A stretch of DNA of 64,000 nucleotides, taken from Sarcocystis neurona. Its lineage: Eukaryota > Apicomplexa > Conoidasida > Eucoccidiorida > Sarcocystidae. Shown piece by piece: positions 11,745 through 23,755 of the stretch. The translations under genes were made by a program, and so were the position numbers. Position 1 is the stretch's first letter; every line of letters begins with the position of its first letter. The DNA lies in contig KL647306.1 of assembly GCA_000727475.1 (NCBI GenBank), positions 523,748 through 587,747 of the forward strand, given 5' to 3'. Under the pieces are notes generated by a model. That model was not told where the DNA came from, searched no databases, and saw only the letters and a list, made by a program, of their open reading frames with translations.

Positions 11745-12580
11745 TTATGCTTCTCGTTTGTGTGTGTGGATGGAACCAGAAAAGTCGTCCAGCCGTTTGC
11801 TTAGAATGATCCACAGAGCTACGATGAAGAAGCGCCGCTGGTGGCGCCTCAGCGGCTTCTGCGTCTTTTCCAGGATTTTCAGCAGAAGTTCGTCCGGCCC
11901 AGCGGAGAACCTCTGGGGTCACTTCTTCCCGTCTTTTTTGTCTCTAGTAAATTGGAAAGGACGAGCCCAGGAAGCCGAAAGTGTCTGCTTTTCCTCAGTG
12001 TACGTGTACACGTCCACAGGTCAGCAAAAGGGCACGTACACGTGCACGTCGGATGCCCACACATCGGTGTACAGAAGACAGATGTTTTTCTCTTTGTACG
12101 TAAACACGGGAAACATATGTATATATATATACATATATGTACGTATATCGCTATGTGGGCCACTTTGTGGTGGTTTCACGCATATAGTTGGAGAGTTTCA
12201 GAAGAAAAACACCAAGACCGGAACAATTTTTTGACACTCGAACAGACTTCGTGTTACGAAGAAGAAGCAGCGGGGCCACGAACAGGTGTGTCGTCTTCTT
12301 GTTCTACTTTTACACAGACTTTGAGCGTTCCTTCTCGTGGCATCACTTTGACACGTTTGTTTCTCTCGACGTCGCCACTTGTACCGCGACCCCCACTTTC
12401 TGTCGTTCCTTCTTCTGCTTTAATAGCCAGTTTCTCCTTCTCGGCTGTTTTTCCTTTCTCTTCTTTTTCTGCTTCCTCTTCATCAAGGCCAGCTATATCT
12501 TTCACGACGCAGAAGCCGCACTGCCGCAACTGCTCGTGCGTGTACACGTCGCAGTCCCTACCAGCCGCAGAACAGCACAT
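11745..12580 (-). CDS. Candidate two-exon gene, unknown function
   Basis: Exon 1 is 12,580-12,314: an ATG, then Cys-containing sequence (YTHEQLRQCGFCVVKD), a run of Glu/Lys typical of a charged helix, ending at GTCTGT|GTAAAA. Exon 2 is 11,912-11,745, after the acceptor GTGACCCCAG. It starts RFSAGPDELLLKILEKTQ, is strongly basic, contains a short hydrophobic segment (FFIVALWIIL) and ends at TAA. Both exons are phase 0 and join in frame, giving about 144 residues. The hydrophobic segment could be a membrane anchor. A plus-strand frame is open over exon 2, so strand is inferred from splice signals and helix-like content, not from homology. Confidence 0.42.
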
Positions 12581-13015
12581 TCACGTCGACTTCCCATTTT
12601 ATACACGAGCTTCCTGCTTCCACGCATGCATCTATACACATATATATAGGAATTTGTGTAGATGTATAGAGAGAAATTTCCAGGAGTGTCGACACGTATA
12701 TGCACGTACACATATATGTACGTACATATCTATCCATACACGTATAATAAGAAGCTAAATACATACATATAGATATACATATAACTCTCCTTCTCCATAC
12801 ATATGTATATGTATATACACCTGTACGTTAGTATTTGTAGCAGGCTCTGTGGATAGGTAGATCCCTGATGACTCGTCCGCAGCAGGGCACCTCTAGCAAC
12901 CTCGGCGTCAGTTCTCCAACTCATGAGTCTCTGCTGCTAAGTCCTTCATACGTTTCACACATCGGCATCTGCATGCAAGTAAGCCAGTGAGACAAGCGTC
13001 GGCAACTGACTCCTT

Positions 13016-13257
13016 GTGTCCTCTGCCTTCTGCGACTCCTTTAAAAGTGCGAATAGCCGCACACACGTCTGCCTACACAGAAGAGACACCGCCGTTGCTC
13101 CACGGAGTTCCGCGATCCCTTGGTCACAACCACCAAAAAGGCTCGTACTGGGTGACGACGAGCCACGGAAACAAGACAACGAGTTTCTGCCTCTCCCTGG
13201 CGGTCACTACTCCAGACAGAGACGGCTGAAAAAGTTGTTTGCAGAGGATGCTGTGCA
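13016..13257 (+). CDS. Possible exon; both strands open
   Basis: A plus-strand frame ends RLKKLFAEDAVQ at a CAG|GTGGCA donor at 13,257 and is hydrophilic with Asp, Glu, Arg and Gln. A minus-strand frame is open over the whole of 13,853-13,041. Purine bias on the plus strand makes the minus frame suspect. Neither shows a recognised domain. Confidence 0.2.
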
Positions 13258-13859
13258 GGTGGCACCCGAGCAAACCTCTGCACGTGTGTGGGCCGACGGG
13301 CGGACAGACAGAGAGCGAAAAAAAGATAGTCACACACCGAGGAAGAAGCAGACTGACTGCCGAAGGAGAGCTGAAGCCATCGAGAGCGTGGCAACGTGTT
13401 AGCGCATATTCGAAGATGCACGTGTCTTACTCGGCTTTCTATCCCCCAACACACCCCTGCACTGCAGACAGAGACTGGCGCGCCAGCTGATATGTACGGA
13501 GAAAGGACGCTCAGACAAAACGAAGAGAGGGATGGAAAAGCCCGCGGGGCGCCCACGTGCAGGGGTGGAAGCCAGACACACACGTCAGAAGACAGGCCGT
13601 GGGACGAAGGGGAGAACGTGTGGCGGGAAGAGACATACAGAGAGAAGGCGGCTGCGCAGAGGCAGACGGGGGATGCGGAGGGGTCAGAACAAACGGCGCC
13701 ACGTACGAGGAGCGAGTCATAGAATAGCCTCATATAACGGGTGGCGCGTAGGGGGAGGTCCTTAGTAAAAGGCGTCCATACAGGTACGTCATTGTGTGGA
13801 CTGTGTTGGTCGACAGCAGCGACGCCAAGACATACGCATGCAAACACGTACATATCTTG

Positions 13860-14610
13860 TCTCTAGTTGTCTTCCGGATATATCTTGTCTCTAATGCTTC
13901 CGTATATTTCTTGCTTCTAGTTGTCTCCTTTCTAGGAATTTGCGTATCTGTCTATCGGTCTGTCTATCTATCTGTGTACCTCTCTGTGTGTAGACTGCTG
14001 TGTCCACCTGTCTATGTATCTGTCGATCTAGCTATGTATTGACGTGTGTGGCTAGCTATCAATATATCTATCAACCTATGAGCCTGGCCATTTACCTAGG
14101 CGTGAAGCTACCTATCTATGTGTCTATCAGTCTATGCATCTGGCTATTTATCTATGTGCTGCTATCTATCTATACACGTATACATATATATATACATATG
14201 TCTATGTATTGGCGTGTGTAGGCAGCTATCTCCACTTTCATCAGTCTTTGCATCTGTCTATTCATATATGTGTGTGCAACTATCCACATATATATATATA
14301 TATATCAGTCTGTGCATCTCTCTCTACTTACCTACGTATCTACCTACCCACATGTTTACACACCTATGTATGCGTTCACATATTCATGCACGTGTATCCC
14401 TGGGACTACGGATGTGTTTCCTATTTACGTATTAGTTGACGCGTCTGTCTGATTCTCTGTTTTTATCTATGTGCCTATTTATCTACGTACACGTGACCGA
14501 CCCGCGCGCATGCATCTGCATCCACACACAACCGGAATTTTCTTCCTCTCTGTGTCCCTATCTACACGTATGTATATGTCTATGCACAACCGTCTCGCCG
14601 CCTTTTGAAG
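13860..14610. repeat. CTAT/CTGT-type microsatellite field
   Basis: Imperfect tetranucleotide runs (CTAT, CTGT, TATC) fill the stretch, with short (TA)n blocks near 14,180 and 14,288. All frames translate to Tyr/Leu/Ser/Ile strings and are not genes. Confidence 0.75.
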
Positions 14611-14619
14611 CTACTGCTT

Positions 14620-15240
14620 CGCCGTGGTCATTGAAGCGCCCCCGCCGTCGCGTCTCCCTCCCTGCTCGACGCAGAAGGGGGGGGGGGACGGCCACGTTCA
14701 GAGTCGTGAAGACTTCCTAAAAGTAAACTTTTCCCGGACAGAGATGGTGGCAGAAACGCGCCTCCTGCGCCCCGGAAGAAACGGCGCCGTCCACACGCAG
14801 GAGGACCGGTACAACAGACAGTCTCGGCGAGGAAGAAACTCAGACAAGTCTTCCGGAAGAGAAACGTCGACAGCAGCAACAGCAGCAGTGTGCTCAGGTA
14901 CGTGTACACCTGTCGAGAGAGACGTCAAGGTGGCTGCTGCACAGGGGGAGACTGACCCCCCATGAAAACACGTGCAAAAGAGGCAGAGACTCGTGGAAAG
15001 GGAAGAAGCAGCAGCAGATGGAAGAAGCGTGTAGACGGAAGACGCTGTAGACAGACGAACGAGGACAAATTCTCTCCGCAGACGTTGTGTCCGCGACAAT
15101 ACGAAAGAAATGCGTCCCGGGGAAAGCGGCACGCGGACGCGCCGCCGTCGGAGCAAAACAGCAACGCGCAGACGACCAGGGACACGCACAGGCAGCAACG
15201 TTGACTTTTCACGAGAAACATGTACACACACACACGCATG
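14620..15240. other. Purine-rich stretch, no gene called
   Basis: The plus strand is rich in GA, ACAGAC and CAG. Minus-strand frames are Leu/Ser/Cys-rich by composition. No splice-supported exon was found. Confidence 0.4.
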
Positions 15241-15370
15241 TAGATAGATAGACAAATACGCCACAGACAGGTGGAGATAGACACGCAGATAGATAGACGT
15301 CGGTGGAGGTAAAAACGGGAGGTGGCCAACATGCAGGAATGCTCCAGTGGCCACGACCCGATACTACGCA

Positions 15371-15800
15371 GAGCGGCCTCAAGATGTGCAGACACACAGA
15401 AAGAGACAGAAGGACAAAAATACACACACATACACATATATGTGCAACCAGAGGGGCCTCAAGACGTGAGAAGATAAGAGTGGAAAAGAGAGACACATAT
15501 ACATGTATACATATATATATATATATATGTACGCACGCAGAAAGGTTTCAAGACGTGAGCAGAGACAGACATAGAGAGAGATACACATACACACGTATGA
15601 ATATATATATATATATATAGGCAGAGAGGTCTCGGGACGTTAGTAGTGAGAGATACACACACAAAGATATACACCCATATATACAGGAAGGCCTCAAGAC
15701 GTCGCGAGAGAGAGACGGACATAGATAGACATACATATACACATATATATATATGTATACACGCAAAGGGGCCTTAAGGCGTGGGAAGCCGGAGCGAGAC
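15371..15800. repeat. Degenerate ~60-90-bp minisatellite, about six copies
   Basis: A conserved core close to GAGGGGCCTCAAGACGTGAG recurs at about 15,371, 15,451, 15,540, 15,624, 15,686 and 15,767. The spacers are GAGAGACA/ACACATACA followed by (TA)n. Spacing varies because the (TA)n part changes length. Confidence 0.75.
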
Positions 15801-16000
15801 ACACACACACACACATATCCATATATATAGACGTTTATAGAAGGCATCCTCGCACATTTATTGATACACATACCAACAGCAACACATATAGAAAGGGAGA
15901 GGTACGGAGGTAGACACACAATCGATAAAAAGAGACACACACATATACGTGGACGGTAGAGATACATTTGCACAATGTTTACTAACGAACTCGCTTAACT

Positions 16001-16351
16001 ATGGCCCCGCTGCTACGTGAGATGGCGTTTTCGTCAGGAAACAGTATAGCTTACGCGCAGAAGATATTGAGACACTCGGGGCACCGGCTGCCTCCTGCAG
16101 AAAAGGAAGAAAGACCGACACACATAGACAAGAAAGCGTGGACAAACTTTCTTCATATCAGCAGTCATCAACATCCATCAACCGTCTGGACCTCCTCGGG
16201 AAAGCACAGATATGCAGGAGCATATCTGCGAAGAAGGGAAATGCGTGTAGAGAGCTCGCACAACGTCGCGGTGAGAAAGTGGGGGGGACTTGTTAGACAA
16301 ACACGCAGGTCGTCGTTTTTCTTCGCTGAGCCGCCTGCGAGCCCCAAGTGA
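16001..16351 (+). CDS. Unassigned ORF, 116 aa
   Basis: ATG at 16,001 with no long repeats in the frame. The product begins MAPLLREMAFSSGNS and is mixed and mildly basic, with His/Ser in the middle and Arg-rich later. No domain is recognised. The minus-strand candidate exon at 16,400-16,293 overlaps its end, so at most one of the two is likely real there. Confidence 0.3.
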   Translation: MAPLLREMAFSSGNSIAYAQKILRHSGHRLPPAEKEERPTHIDKKAWTNFLHISSHQHPSTVWTSSGKHRYAGAYLRRREMRVESSHNVAVRKWGGLVRQTRRSSFFFAEPPASPK

Positions 16352-16662
16352 AACGAAGCTCGTCTGTCTGGAAGAACTGATACGATAAGACGCGGACGCT
16401 CTGATTTGAAGAAAGTTCACCCCACACGCAGACGACGTCGAAGAAGAAAAGGAGCGGAGAAATATGACTGCAGACATAAACGTGACACATCTCTCTTCAT
16501 CACATACGACTGTCTGGACTGATACATACACGTACACACATACATATATATGTGTATGCGTGTATATCTGTATGTGGGCATGTGTATGGATTCTAACATA
16601 TATAACAGCGCCTCTCTCCCTATAATCACTTTTGCGACCCTGGATCCACTCGTTGAATTTCA
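16293..16662 (-). CDS. Candidate terminal two exons, unknown protein
   Basis: Exon 16,662-16,598 follows a strong acceptor (TTCTTCTTCCCGGCAG) and encodes KFNEWIQGRKSDYRERG, ending at TATAT|GTTAGA. Exon 16,400-16,293 follows TTCTTCAAATCAG and encodes SVRVLSYQFFQTDELRFTWG, then a basic tail to TAA. The two join in phase. No family is recognised, and upstream exons were not found. Confidence 0.33.
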
Positions 16663-16802
16663 CTGCCGGGAAGAAGAAAGGGCCACTTCTTCTATAGCAC
16701 AGAGAGGAGAGACTTTGATGAAGACCTGCAGGAAGGGGTGCTGATTCGTAAAACATATGACACAGTCGAGAAAATCTTGACTTCCCGGCGAAGGAGGAGA
16801 AG

Positions 16803-18355
16803 GTGTGTGCAGCCTTTAAAACAGAAGTGAGCAGTTCACGTCCAGGGGGAAGGCAAGGCGCTCAACAAACGCAGGGAGTGACTCACGCCACACACGCAGG
16901 TCTTGCCTGGGTGGGACGTACATACAGGAAGGGCGGACACATACCAGCATCTACGGGAAGAGTGAAGGGCACTACCACTGCTACGAAATACGAAGAAGCA
17001 GCTCGTCAGACCAGAAGACGGACGAGAGCACTCGCAAAAAGACAAGGAACCTGCTTCGGCGAGACAGACAGCAACACCTTCATCAAAGAGAAGCGACCGT
17101 CTTCTCGGAGGACGAGAGACAAAAAACTCAAAGAAGCGGAAAAAAAAAGAAGGAACGCGGTCCGTCTGTCTCCGGCAGGACGATCGGAGAAATGCTCACA
17201 AAAAGCAAGAAAACACGTACATATGCGTATACATATATATGTATTGAACACAGATCCGGTCTACATATCAACAACAAGCAGATTTCGACAAGTTGCACAC
17301 AAACACATATATATATATATTACATATATTATATATAGAATGAATATATTATCTATATGCTACATAATATATGGGGATCAATAAGTCTGAATAGACCTGT
17401 TCATATATGTGGTGTGACTACGCAAGTATATATGTACATACATATATATCTATGCACTGTCTTACGTCTGCTTCAAAGATATATACATAGCCAAGTACGC
17501 GCACGGCGAAAACGTACCGCTGAAGTACTTTGATATGAGAGTACACATACGTATATATATATATATATCTATACATGTATTCGTAGGTATACGTACGCAT
17601 GCGAAGGTGTATGTATGTATGTATATATATGTATACGTATATGCGTGTATACGTGTGTACGTGTATATACATACATACATCCATATATATATGTATGCAT
17701 ACACACGTACATGTATATGTGTATGCGTACGAATACATACGTGTGTAAACGAATGTACATGTTGTATGTACGCGTATGTGCATGCATGCAAGAAACGTGT
17801 GTGAAAGCGGGCTTGCGTACGTACGTGTGCGTGGGTACAAGTCTATACACGCAAGTGACGTGCATGCGTCGGTAGATGCATAAATCCTCACTACTAACCC
17901 GACAAAGCCACACTATCATGACGAAAATATGTAGATGAATTCATTTAAAAGAGTTTCCTGCAGAATTCGGCGCCTCGACGCCGGAAACACGAGGCTCTGG
18001 CAGGCGACACATGTGTGTCTTGCAGAAAAGAGAAAAAGTGTCAGACGAACAGAAGCGCAGAGGTCACGCAGATGGGGAAGACGTTTCTTCAGAGATTTGC
18101 GCCCTGCACACGAGTCCCGCGATGTTTCGTCAGAAGCAGATTACACACTTCAACGAACAGAGGAAAGAACGACCGTCAGCCGGGGCTCGAAGTTCTGCTG
18201 CCGCAAGAAAGAGGAAAAAAAGAGATACCTTTTCCGAAGTCGATGCCACATGCAGCGCAGATACGCTGCGCTGCAGGGAAGTCGCTTGGCAGCTGCGACA
18301 GAAAGCGCAGACATCATCATTCACAGCACCCCGTACTTGCGATGGTCATGCACGT
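16803..18355. other. Purine-rich stretch then microsatellite, no gene called
   Basis: 16,803-17,220 is GA/ACAGAC-rich, so plus-strand frames are Arg/Lys/Thr-rich by composition. 17,230-17,830 is (TA)n and GTATACGT microsatellite. 17,930-18,355 is mixed sequence with three overlapping plus-strand frames and no splice-supported exon. Confidence 0.45.
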
Positions 18356-18690
18356 ATCACATAATCGTGGTCCATACACTGCGTTCGCGGTGTACGAACA
18401 CCCCAGCAGAGACGTGAACTGCGACAGTTTTGGAAATCCTATCACATATTCGTGGTCCGTTTGCGGTGTACGTACACCCCAGCAGAGGTGATGCGCGGAG
18501 TGACAATTTTAGTAATCACATCACGTAGTCGTCGTCCATACACTGCATTTGCGGTGTACAGACACCCTAGCAGAGAGGAGCAGAGTAACGCTTCTGGAAA
18601 CTGTGTCGCATAGTCGTCGTCCGGACACCACATTTGCGGTGTACGTACACCCCAGCAGAGAGCGCATGGTGTGACAGTTTTTGAAAACAA
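18356..18690. repeat. Four tandem ~80-bp repeats carrying a GTGTACGTACAC core
   Basis: Each copy follows the order ATCACATAGTCGTCGTCC, ATTTGCGGTGTACGTACACC, CCAGCAGAG, then GTGACAGTTTTGGAAA. Copies begin near 18,356, 18,438, 18,517 and 18,601. Copies two and four keep the exact 12-base palindrome (18,466-18,477 and 18,639-18,650); the others are mutated to GTGTACGAACAC and GTGTACAGACAC. Confidence 0.8.
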
Positions 18691-18942
18691 GACGTCTACA
18701 AGACGGAAGAGCGTAGACAGGGACGAAGGACCCCGTGCACGTGCGAGGGAAAAGATACTGTAAAGGGTTGTGCCACCAGGAAAGAAGCGAAAAAACACCC
18801 GAAGTGAACATTCTACGGGTAATGACGGAAAAGAGAGCAAAAATGAAGTCACCAGAGCGTCAAAAGACGGCAGCAACGGGCAAAAGCGACACCGGAGTGT
18901 ATCGCCAGGTAGCACACACGTGCGACAGCGCCCCACAAAAAT

Positions 18943-19401
18943 GTGATTATCTACCCGAGACTGGAGAGTTGTTCGCAGCAGGTCGGTCAGGGAAACAGCA
19001 AATTTCGCAAAGTGCGAGAAGCAGAAAACGAAGTGGACTGGGGAAACTGCTGTGTTGGAAGGGGCTTACTAAGACAGACTGAGATGCGACAAAGGAAGGC
19101 AGTCGACGACGGTCGAAAGCTATTCCAGGAAGAGAAAAGAAATGAAGAAAAGCAAGCAAGCAGTCGTGCATGCGAAAAGGCGAGGCCGAGTGTGCACCTC
19201 GTTGAGGTGTGTTCGACGAAAGTGGACGAGGAAGACATGCGAAGAATACGACGGCGGAAAACGCGACGCGCAGAGAAAGAGCCACGAAGAAGAAAGCAAC
19301 GACCCTCTTCATGTTGCAAGGAAGACGCGGAGAGGGAGTCGTACGTACACCTCGTGCACCCGTATTTTAGACGCGCTGTACAGCAGAGAAGAAGTACATG
19401 A
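18943..19401 (+). CDS. Unassigned ORF, about 152 codons, highly charged
   Basis: The frame opens at 18,943 without an early ATG (first ATG about 19,084) and is Arg/Lys/Glu-rich, with a motif-free C-terminus ending before TGA at 19,401. Purine bias makes such charged frames common in this region, so it could be chance. It might be an exon of an unplaced gene. Confidence 0.22.
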   Translation: MIIYPRLESCSQQVGQGNSKFRKVREAENEVDWGNCCVGRGLLRQTEMRQRKAVDDGRKLFQEEKRNEEKQASSRACEKARPSVHLVEVCSTKVDEEDMRRIRRRKTRRAEKEPRRRKQRPSSCCKEDAERESYVHLVHPYFRRAVQQRRST

Positions 19402-19429
19402 GTGTCACACACATCAGACGCAGCGGAAG

Positions 19430-19600
19430 AATAGGTGCAGCAGCGACAGGAGCAGCAGGGACAGCAGCAGCAGCGATAGCAGTAGCAGAAGGATTGCTGC
19501 AGCAGCGGTAGCAGCAGCAAAATTGCCGCGGCAGCGGTAGCAGCAGCAACAGCAGCAATAGAACGGCTGCAGCAATAGCAGCAGCAAAGCCCGGTCGTCG
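19430..19600. repeat. CAG trinucleotide array
   Basis: Interrupted CAG/AGC repeats on the plus strand. Ser, Ala and Gln frames are all open, so none is diagnostic. Confidence 0.8.
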
Positions 19601-20269
19601 TCCTGGCGTGAGAGAACACGTAAGTAACAGAACAGGGCGAAAGCAAGTGCGTGGCCGCAAGAAAGCGAGGCATCCCCGCACTTTCCTGCAGAGGGAAGGA
19701 CATGCAGAAACGCCCGGGCGGTGGTGCGGCGCGAGCGACAGGCAGACGCGTGCTGCGTAACGGGCGGTGGGCAGCGACACGAGAAAGAGCCGGAGATTTG
19801 TCGGGCAGCGGGACTGGGCACAGACTCCACCAAGTAGTCTCTCTTTAAACTGAGCGTGTCTCCATGAAAGAAAAAAAAAGAGCAAATGCGCCGCGATGCT
19901 GCGCGTGGCAACACGGGCAGCGGTGGGAGACCAACCACCGTGTCGGCAGAGCCGTGGACGTGACCCGGGTTTTGCTGCTCTCCGGTAGCTCGCCTGCACG
20001 TGTTTCTCTCGTCAGGCTTCGCACAGAGGGGGAATAGATCTACAGAGAAGAACTGCCGGGTGCGCTTCGCCCGAAGACGGAGCTCAGGGTGAAGAGGCAG
20101 ACGTGCAGGCCGAAGAAAAACAAAAGAAACTCTTCCTACCCCACCCTCCCATGTGAAACGGGTGAGGCTTGCAGCACACACATGCAAACTTGGCGTAAAG
20201 TGGTAATGCAGAACAGTCCTTTACTACCTCTATATCTACATACATACATGCCCACCCACGAAAACAGAC

Positions 20270-21080
20270 CTGTAGTTCTCTATATATCAACATATATATA
20301 TATATGCGTATGTATACGTGTACGTGTATCTACGTATACATATACACATGCACATATACATATATGTATACAGTCGTATCCTTCACCATACAAAAACCTC
20401 CACATATATATATTTATAGATACACATACACGTATCCATACGTGGACCTTTATGCATACATGTACACACATATATGTATATATATACTCGTGCGTACGTG
20501 TGGGTCTGCATACATATACATCCATGCGCATACATACATCTGTATATACATAAATACCTATGTGTAAGTCTATATATACACATACATATATACGCATACA
20601 TACACGTATAGACGTTAACACACATATACATACGCGTATCTCTCTATCATTTACACACACATTCGTAACAACCGTATACGTGAACATTATAGACATGTCC
20701 ACCTATAAATGTAGAAGACACAGACGCATACATACATATATGTATAACACGAGTATGTATAGACGTATATCTTTACATGTGCTTTTGCATACATACATAC
20801 ATACATAGGCAATACACATGCGTAAATGAAACAGGGTACACGTCTACATATACGTGCGCCTCTGTCTATATCTATATACAGACACACGTGCACAAGGAAA
20901 ATGGAAGTGTATCCCATACATACATATATATATCTATATGTATATCTACGTCTACATCTATCTATCTATCTATCTACCTATCTATCTATATATATGTACA
21001 TGTATATATGTTGTGGTATGCCTGTGCTACCGACGGATCTGGGTATATATACATATATATATATATAAAGACATATAGGA
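20270..21080. repeat. TATACATA/ACATATAT microsatellite field
   Basis: Long imperfect runs, including CTATCTATCTAT at about 20,958-20,990 and (TA)n blocks. Translations are Tyr/Ile/Thr/His strings. No gene is present. Confidence 0.85.
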
Positions 21081-21213
21081 TGACAAGGGGCGTATACACC
21101 TCCTAAATCTGGGGTGGAGGAAACTGTGAGAGGCTCAGGCAGGAGGAGAGCCGGCCACTCGTTAGACACCGGAAGACGCTGCGCAGTGTACAGGTGCCAG
21201 CGAAACAGAGAAA

Positions 21214-22302
21214 GTGCCTCGTGTGAGCGAGAGACGGACATTTGTTCGCAATGTTGTTGATAGACCAAGCCGAGGAAAACGCGAGGAATGCGAATGGGGA
21301 GAGGAGGAGAAGAAGCGTGACGTGCGCGCAGAGAGTCGGCCGGAAGGCAGCCGCAGGGGACGAAGAACGCGCGTGCAGTCGCAGGAAGGAAGGGGAGACG
21401 AGACGGCTTCTCAGCGTGCTGCTGCGGGGAGAGACGTGCAGCAGCAGCAGCAGCAGCAAAGGGAAACGGCGGGCGCGGCCAAAAGAAGCGGCACCCCTGC
21501 CGGCAGGAGGCAGGAACTGCTACGCGCATTATACAAAGAACGTACACGAGGTGTCGCACGCAGCAGCTGTCGCGTGAACGAAGGAGATTTACAGCAGCTG
21601 CCGCATATGTGCAGGGGATCCACAGCAGCTGCCGCATATGTGAAGCATATACCTGTTCAAAAGGAGGAGGAGGACAGAGGTTGTGGAATGCACGAGAGAT
21701 GTCCGCCGGCGAGACCAGATGCAGAAAGCAGCACTGCAGACAGCCGCAAGGCACACGCGCAGCAACAGGCAGTTCAACAACAGCAGCCGCAGCAGCAGCA
21801 GCAGCACAGGAAGCAGCAAGCGCCGTCGGCAGCAGCAGGGAGAGGTTCCCCAGACACAGCTGCAGGGCTAACAAGTGCCGACCTGGCACCACGCCTGGTT
21901 CCGAGAGGCCTCGTGCAGAAGACGTGCGATCAGCAGCAGCAGCGGCAACAGCAGCAGCAGCTGTTGCAGGAGTCTCGGGAACCGACGGCACAGAGCAGCA
22001 ACAGCAGCAACACAAATACACACACACAAACACAGAGCAGGAGCAGCTGCAAGAGGGACAGGGGAGGAGAAGGATCAGCAGCAGCTCAGCGGAATCGCAA
22101 GGAGCAGCAGGAATACACCAGTGAACGACTGCAGCAGCAGCAGGGAAGTGTGACAGGAGGTGCACCACAGCGCAGCACCAGCAGCATCATCCTTGCGGCA
22201 CCAAATGTTGACACGCAGCGGCTGACTTTTCTCTCATACACTCCCACTACTGCGAAGCACATTGCAATACACATAAGTACGCAGTTTCATATAAATATAT
22301 AA
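21214..22302 (+). CDS. Gln-rich low-complexity ORF, probable exon
   Basis: A frame of 362 codons is open. It has a charged Arg/Glu N-terminal part, several runs of six or more Gln, a non-repetitive middle (RRQELLRALYKERTRG, GDLQQLPHM), then Ser/Asn/Thr-rich sequence and a terminal segment SIILAAPNVDTQRLTFLSYT. It has no ATG at the start, so it is probably an internal or terminal exon. The CAG runs are read as Gln, as in known coccidian homopolymer-bearing proteins. The opposite strand is also open (Leu/Ala/Cys), as expected from CTG. No domain is recognised. It lies beyond the last SSL1 exon found and on the other strand. Confidence 0.42.
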   Translation: MPRVSERRTFVRNVVDRPSRGKREECEWGEEEKKRDVRAESRPEGSRRGRRTRVQSQEGRGDETASQRAAAGRDVQQQQQQQRETAGAAKRSGTPAGRRQELLRALYKERTRGVARSSCRVNEGDLQQLPHMCRGSTAAAAYVKHIPVQKEEEDRGCGMHERCPPARPDAESSTADSRKAHAQQQAVQQQQPQQQQQHRKQQAPSAAAGRGSPDTAAGLTSADLAPRLVPRGLVQKTCDQQQQRQQQQQLLQESREPTAQSSNSSNTNTHTQTQSRSSCKRDRGGEGSAAAQRNRKEQQEYTSERLQQQQGSVTGGAPQRSTSSIILAAPNVDTQRLTFLSYTPTTAKHIAIHISTQFHINI

Positions 22303-22479
22303 ATATACGTATGTCTCTGCATGCGCTTATGTGTAGACTTGTTCGTTGCACCAGACCTTGACACAGTAGGTGTACCCATCACCCACAAGGCACACAAATC
22401 GAAATTCTTTTCAGTAACGAGCAACAGAGTAGTCGACGTAATTACAGAACTACGTCCAAACACTCTACACATATACATA

Positions 22480-23150
22480 TATATATACACACTATAAATA
22501 TTCTATACGTATACACATACATGCGTACTGTCCATAGATATCTGTATGTTCTACGCGCCTTAGCATACACCTTCATACATATATACATACACACACATAT
22601 TCAGACACTCTTAAAGATCCGTACAAGCGCGAGTATATACGTGCATGCACACGGATGCACTTATATATATATCTATGGGAGAGACAGACACGTGCAGAGA
22701 GCTTTGAATAGGGACGGGCATTAATGAATGATGTTCACTCATCGGCCCACACATATATCTACACGTATACGTGCACACACACACACACATACATATCTAC
22801 GTACGTGAATACACATACATACATATACATCCATACACATACATACACACACACACAGACACACCTACACATGCAAACCTATATACATACGCATACATCC
22901 TTACATACACGCATTTATACATAGAACCATATATACATACACACACGTACACATACATACATATACATACATACAAACATATACATACATACATATACAT
23001 ACATATACATACATACATACATATACATACATATACATACATATATACATACACACATACATACATACATATGCATACACCCATACACCCATACATCTCC
23101 ATACATCCATACATACATTCATACACATATATAAACACACACATGCACAC
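22480..23150. repeat. ATACATAC microsatellite array
   Basis: Near-continuous (ACAT)n/(ATAC)n from about 22,750 to 23,150, preceded by weaker copies. Plus-strand frames read Thr/Tyr/Ile/His and minus-strand frames Met/Tyr/Val/Cys. These are artefacts. Confidence 0.9.
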
Positions 23151-23159
23151 ATATACACC

Positions 23160-23755
23160 CGTCTGTACATGGCCACGTCTTCATATACGAGTGGACGTGT
23201 GCATGTACATATGCGTATGTAGCCACTTGTATCTATTATACATGCCATACAGCAGTTCTCAGCAGAAGACGCATCTACATCCACTCATTTTCAAGGAAGA
23301 AGAAGTCAGCGTGGGTGTGTCTATTGGCAGTGCCCTTTCTCTCGCGGCGTAGATAAAATCAAATATACCAATGCGAAACTAAAGAAATACCTACACATAC
23401 TTTTCACTGTTCATCAGCATGTGCCCAGCAGCCGTGCCCCACTATCCACACATATACATATATTCTCCATATTATGTATGTATATACCCATATGAATACG
23501 TACATTTATATATACGCATATATGCAAGTACATACGTATATATATATATATAATATGTATACATATGTACATATACGTATATCTCTATCTATATACATAC
23601 ATATATTCTCCGCATTATACAGATCTCTCTCTCTCTCTATATATACACACACATGTATATATGGCCGTATATATATACACGACATATATATATATATATA
23701 TGCGCTTTATCTATTGCATTTGTAGACATCACAGAGGGACACGAGGGGGACTCAC
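23160..23755. other. AT-rich flank downstream of the last SSL1 exon
   Basis: A short unique segment (23,160-23,420) is followed by (TA)n/TATACATA. The region should contain either an intron or the 3' end of SSL1, but I found no zinc-finger exon in it. Confidence 0.5.

Noticed and set aside
19990..20190. Possible next SSL1 exon (SVDLFP resembling the LARSYHHLFP region)
   Set aside because: The similarity is weak, there is no clear acceptor, and the second cysteine of the zinc site would be lost.
20978..22168. 396-codon minus-strand ORF rich in Leu, Ala and Cys
   Set aside because: CTG read antisense to the Gln-rich plus-strand frame. The plus frame has more protein-like non-repeat segments.
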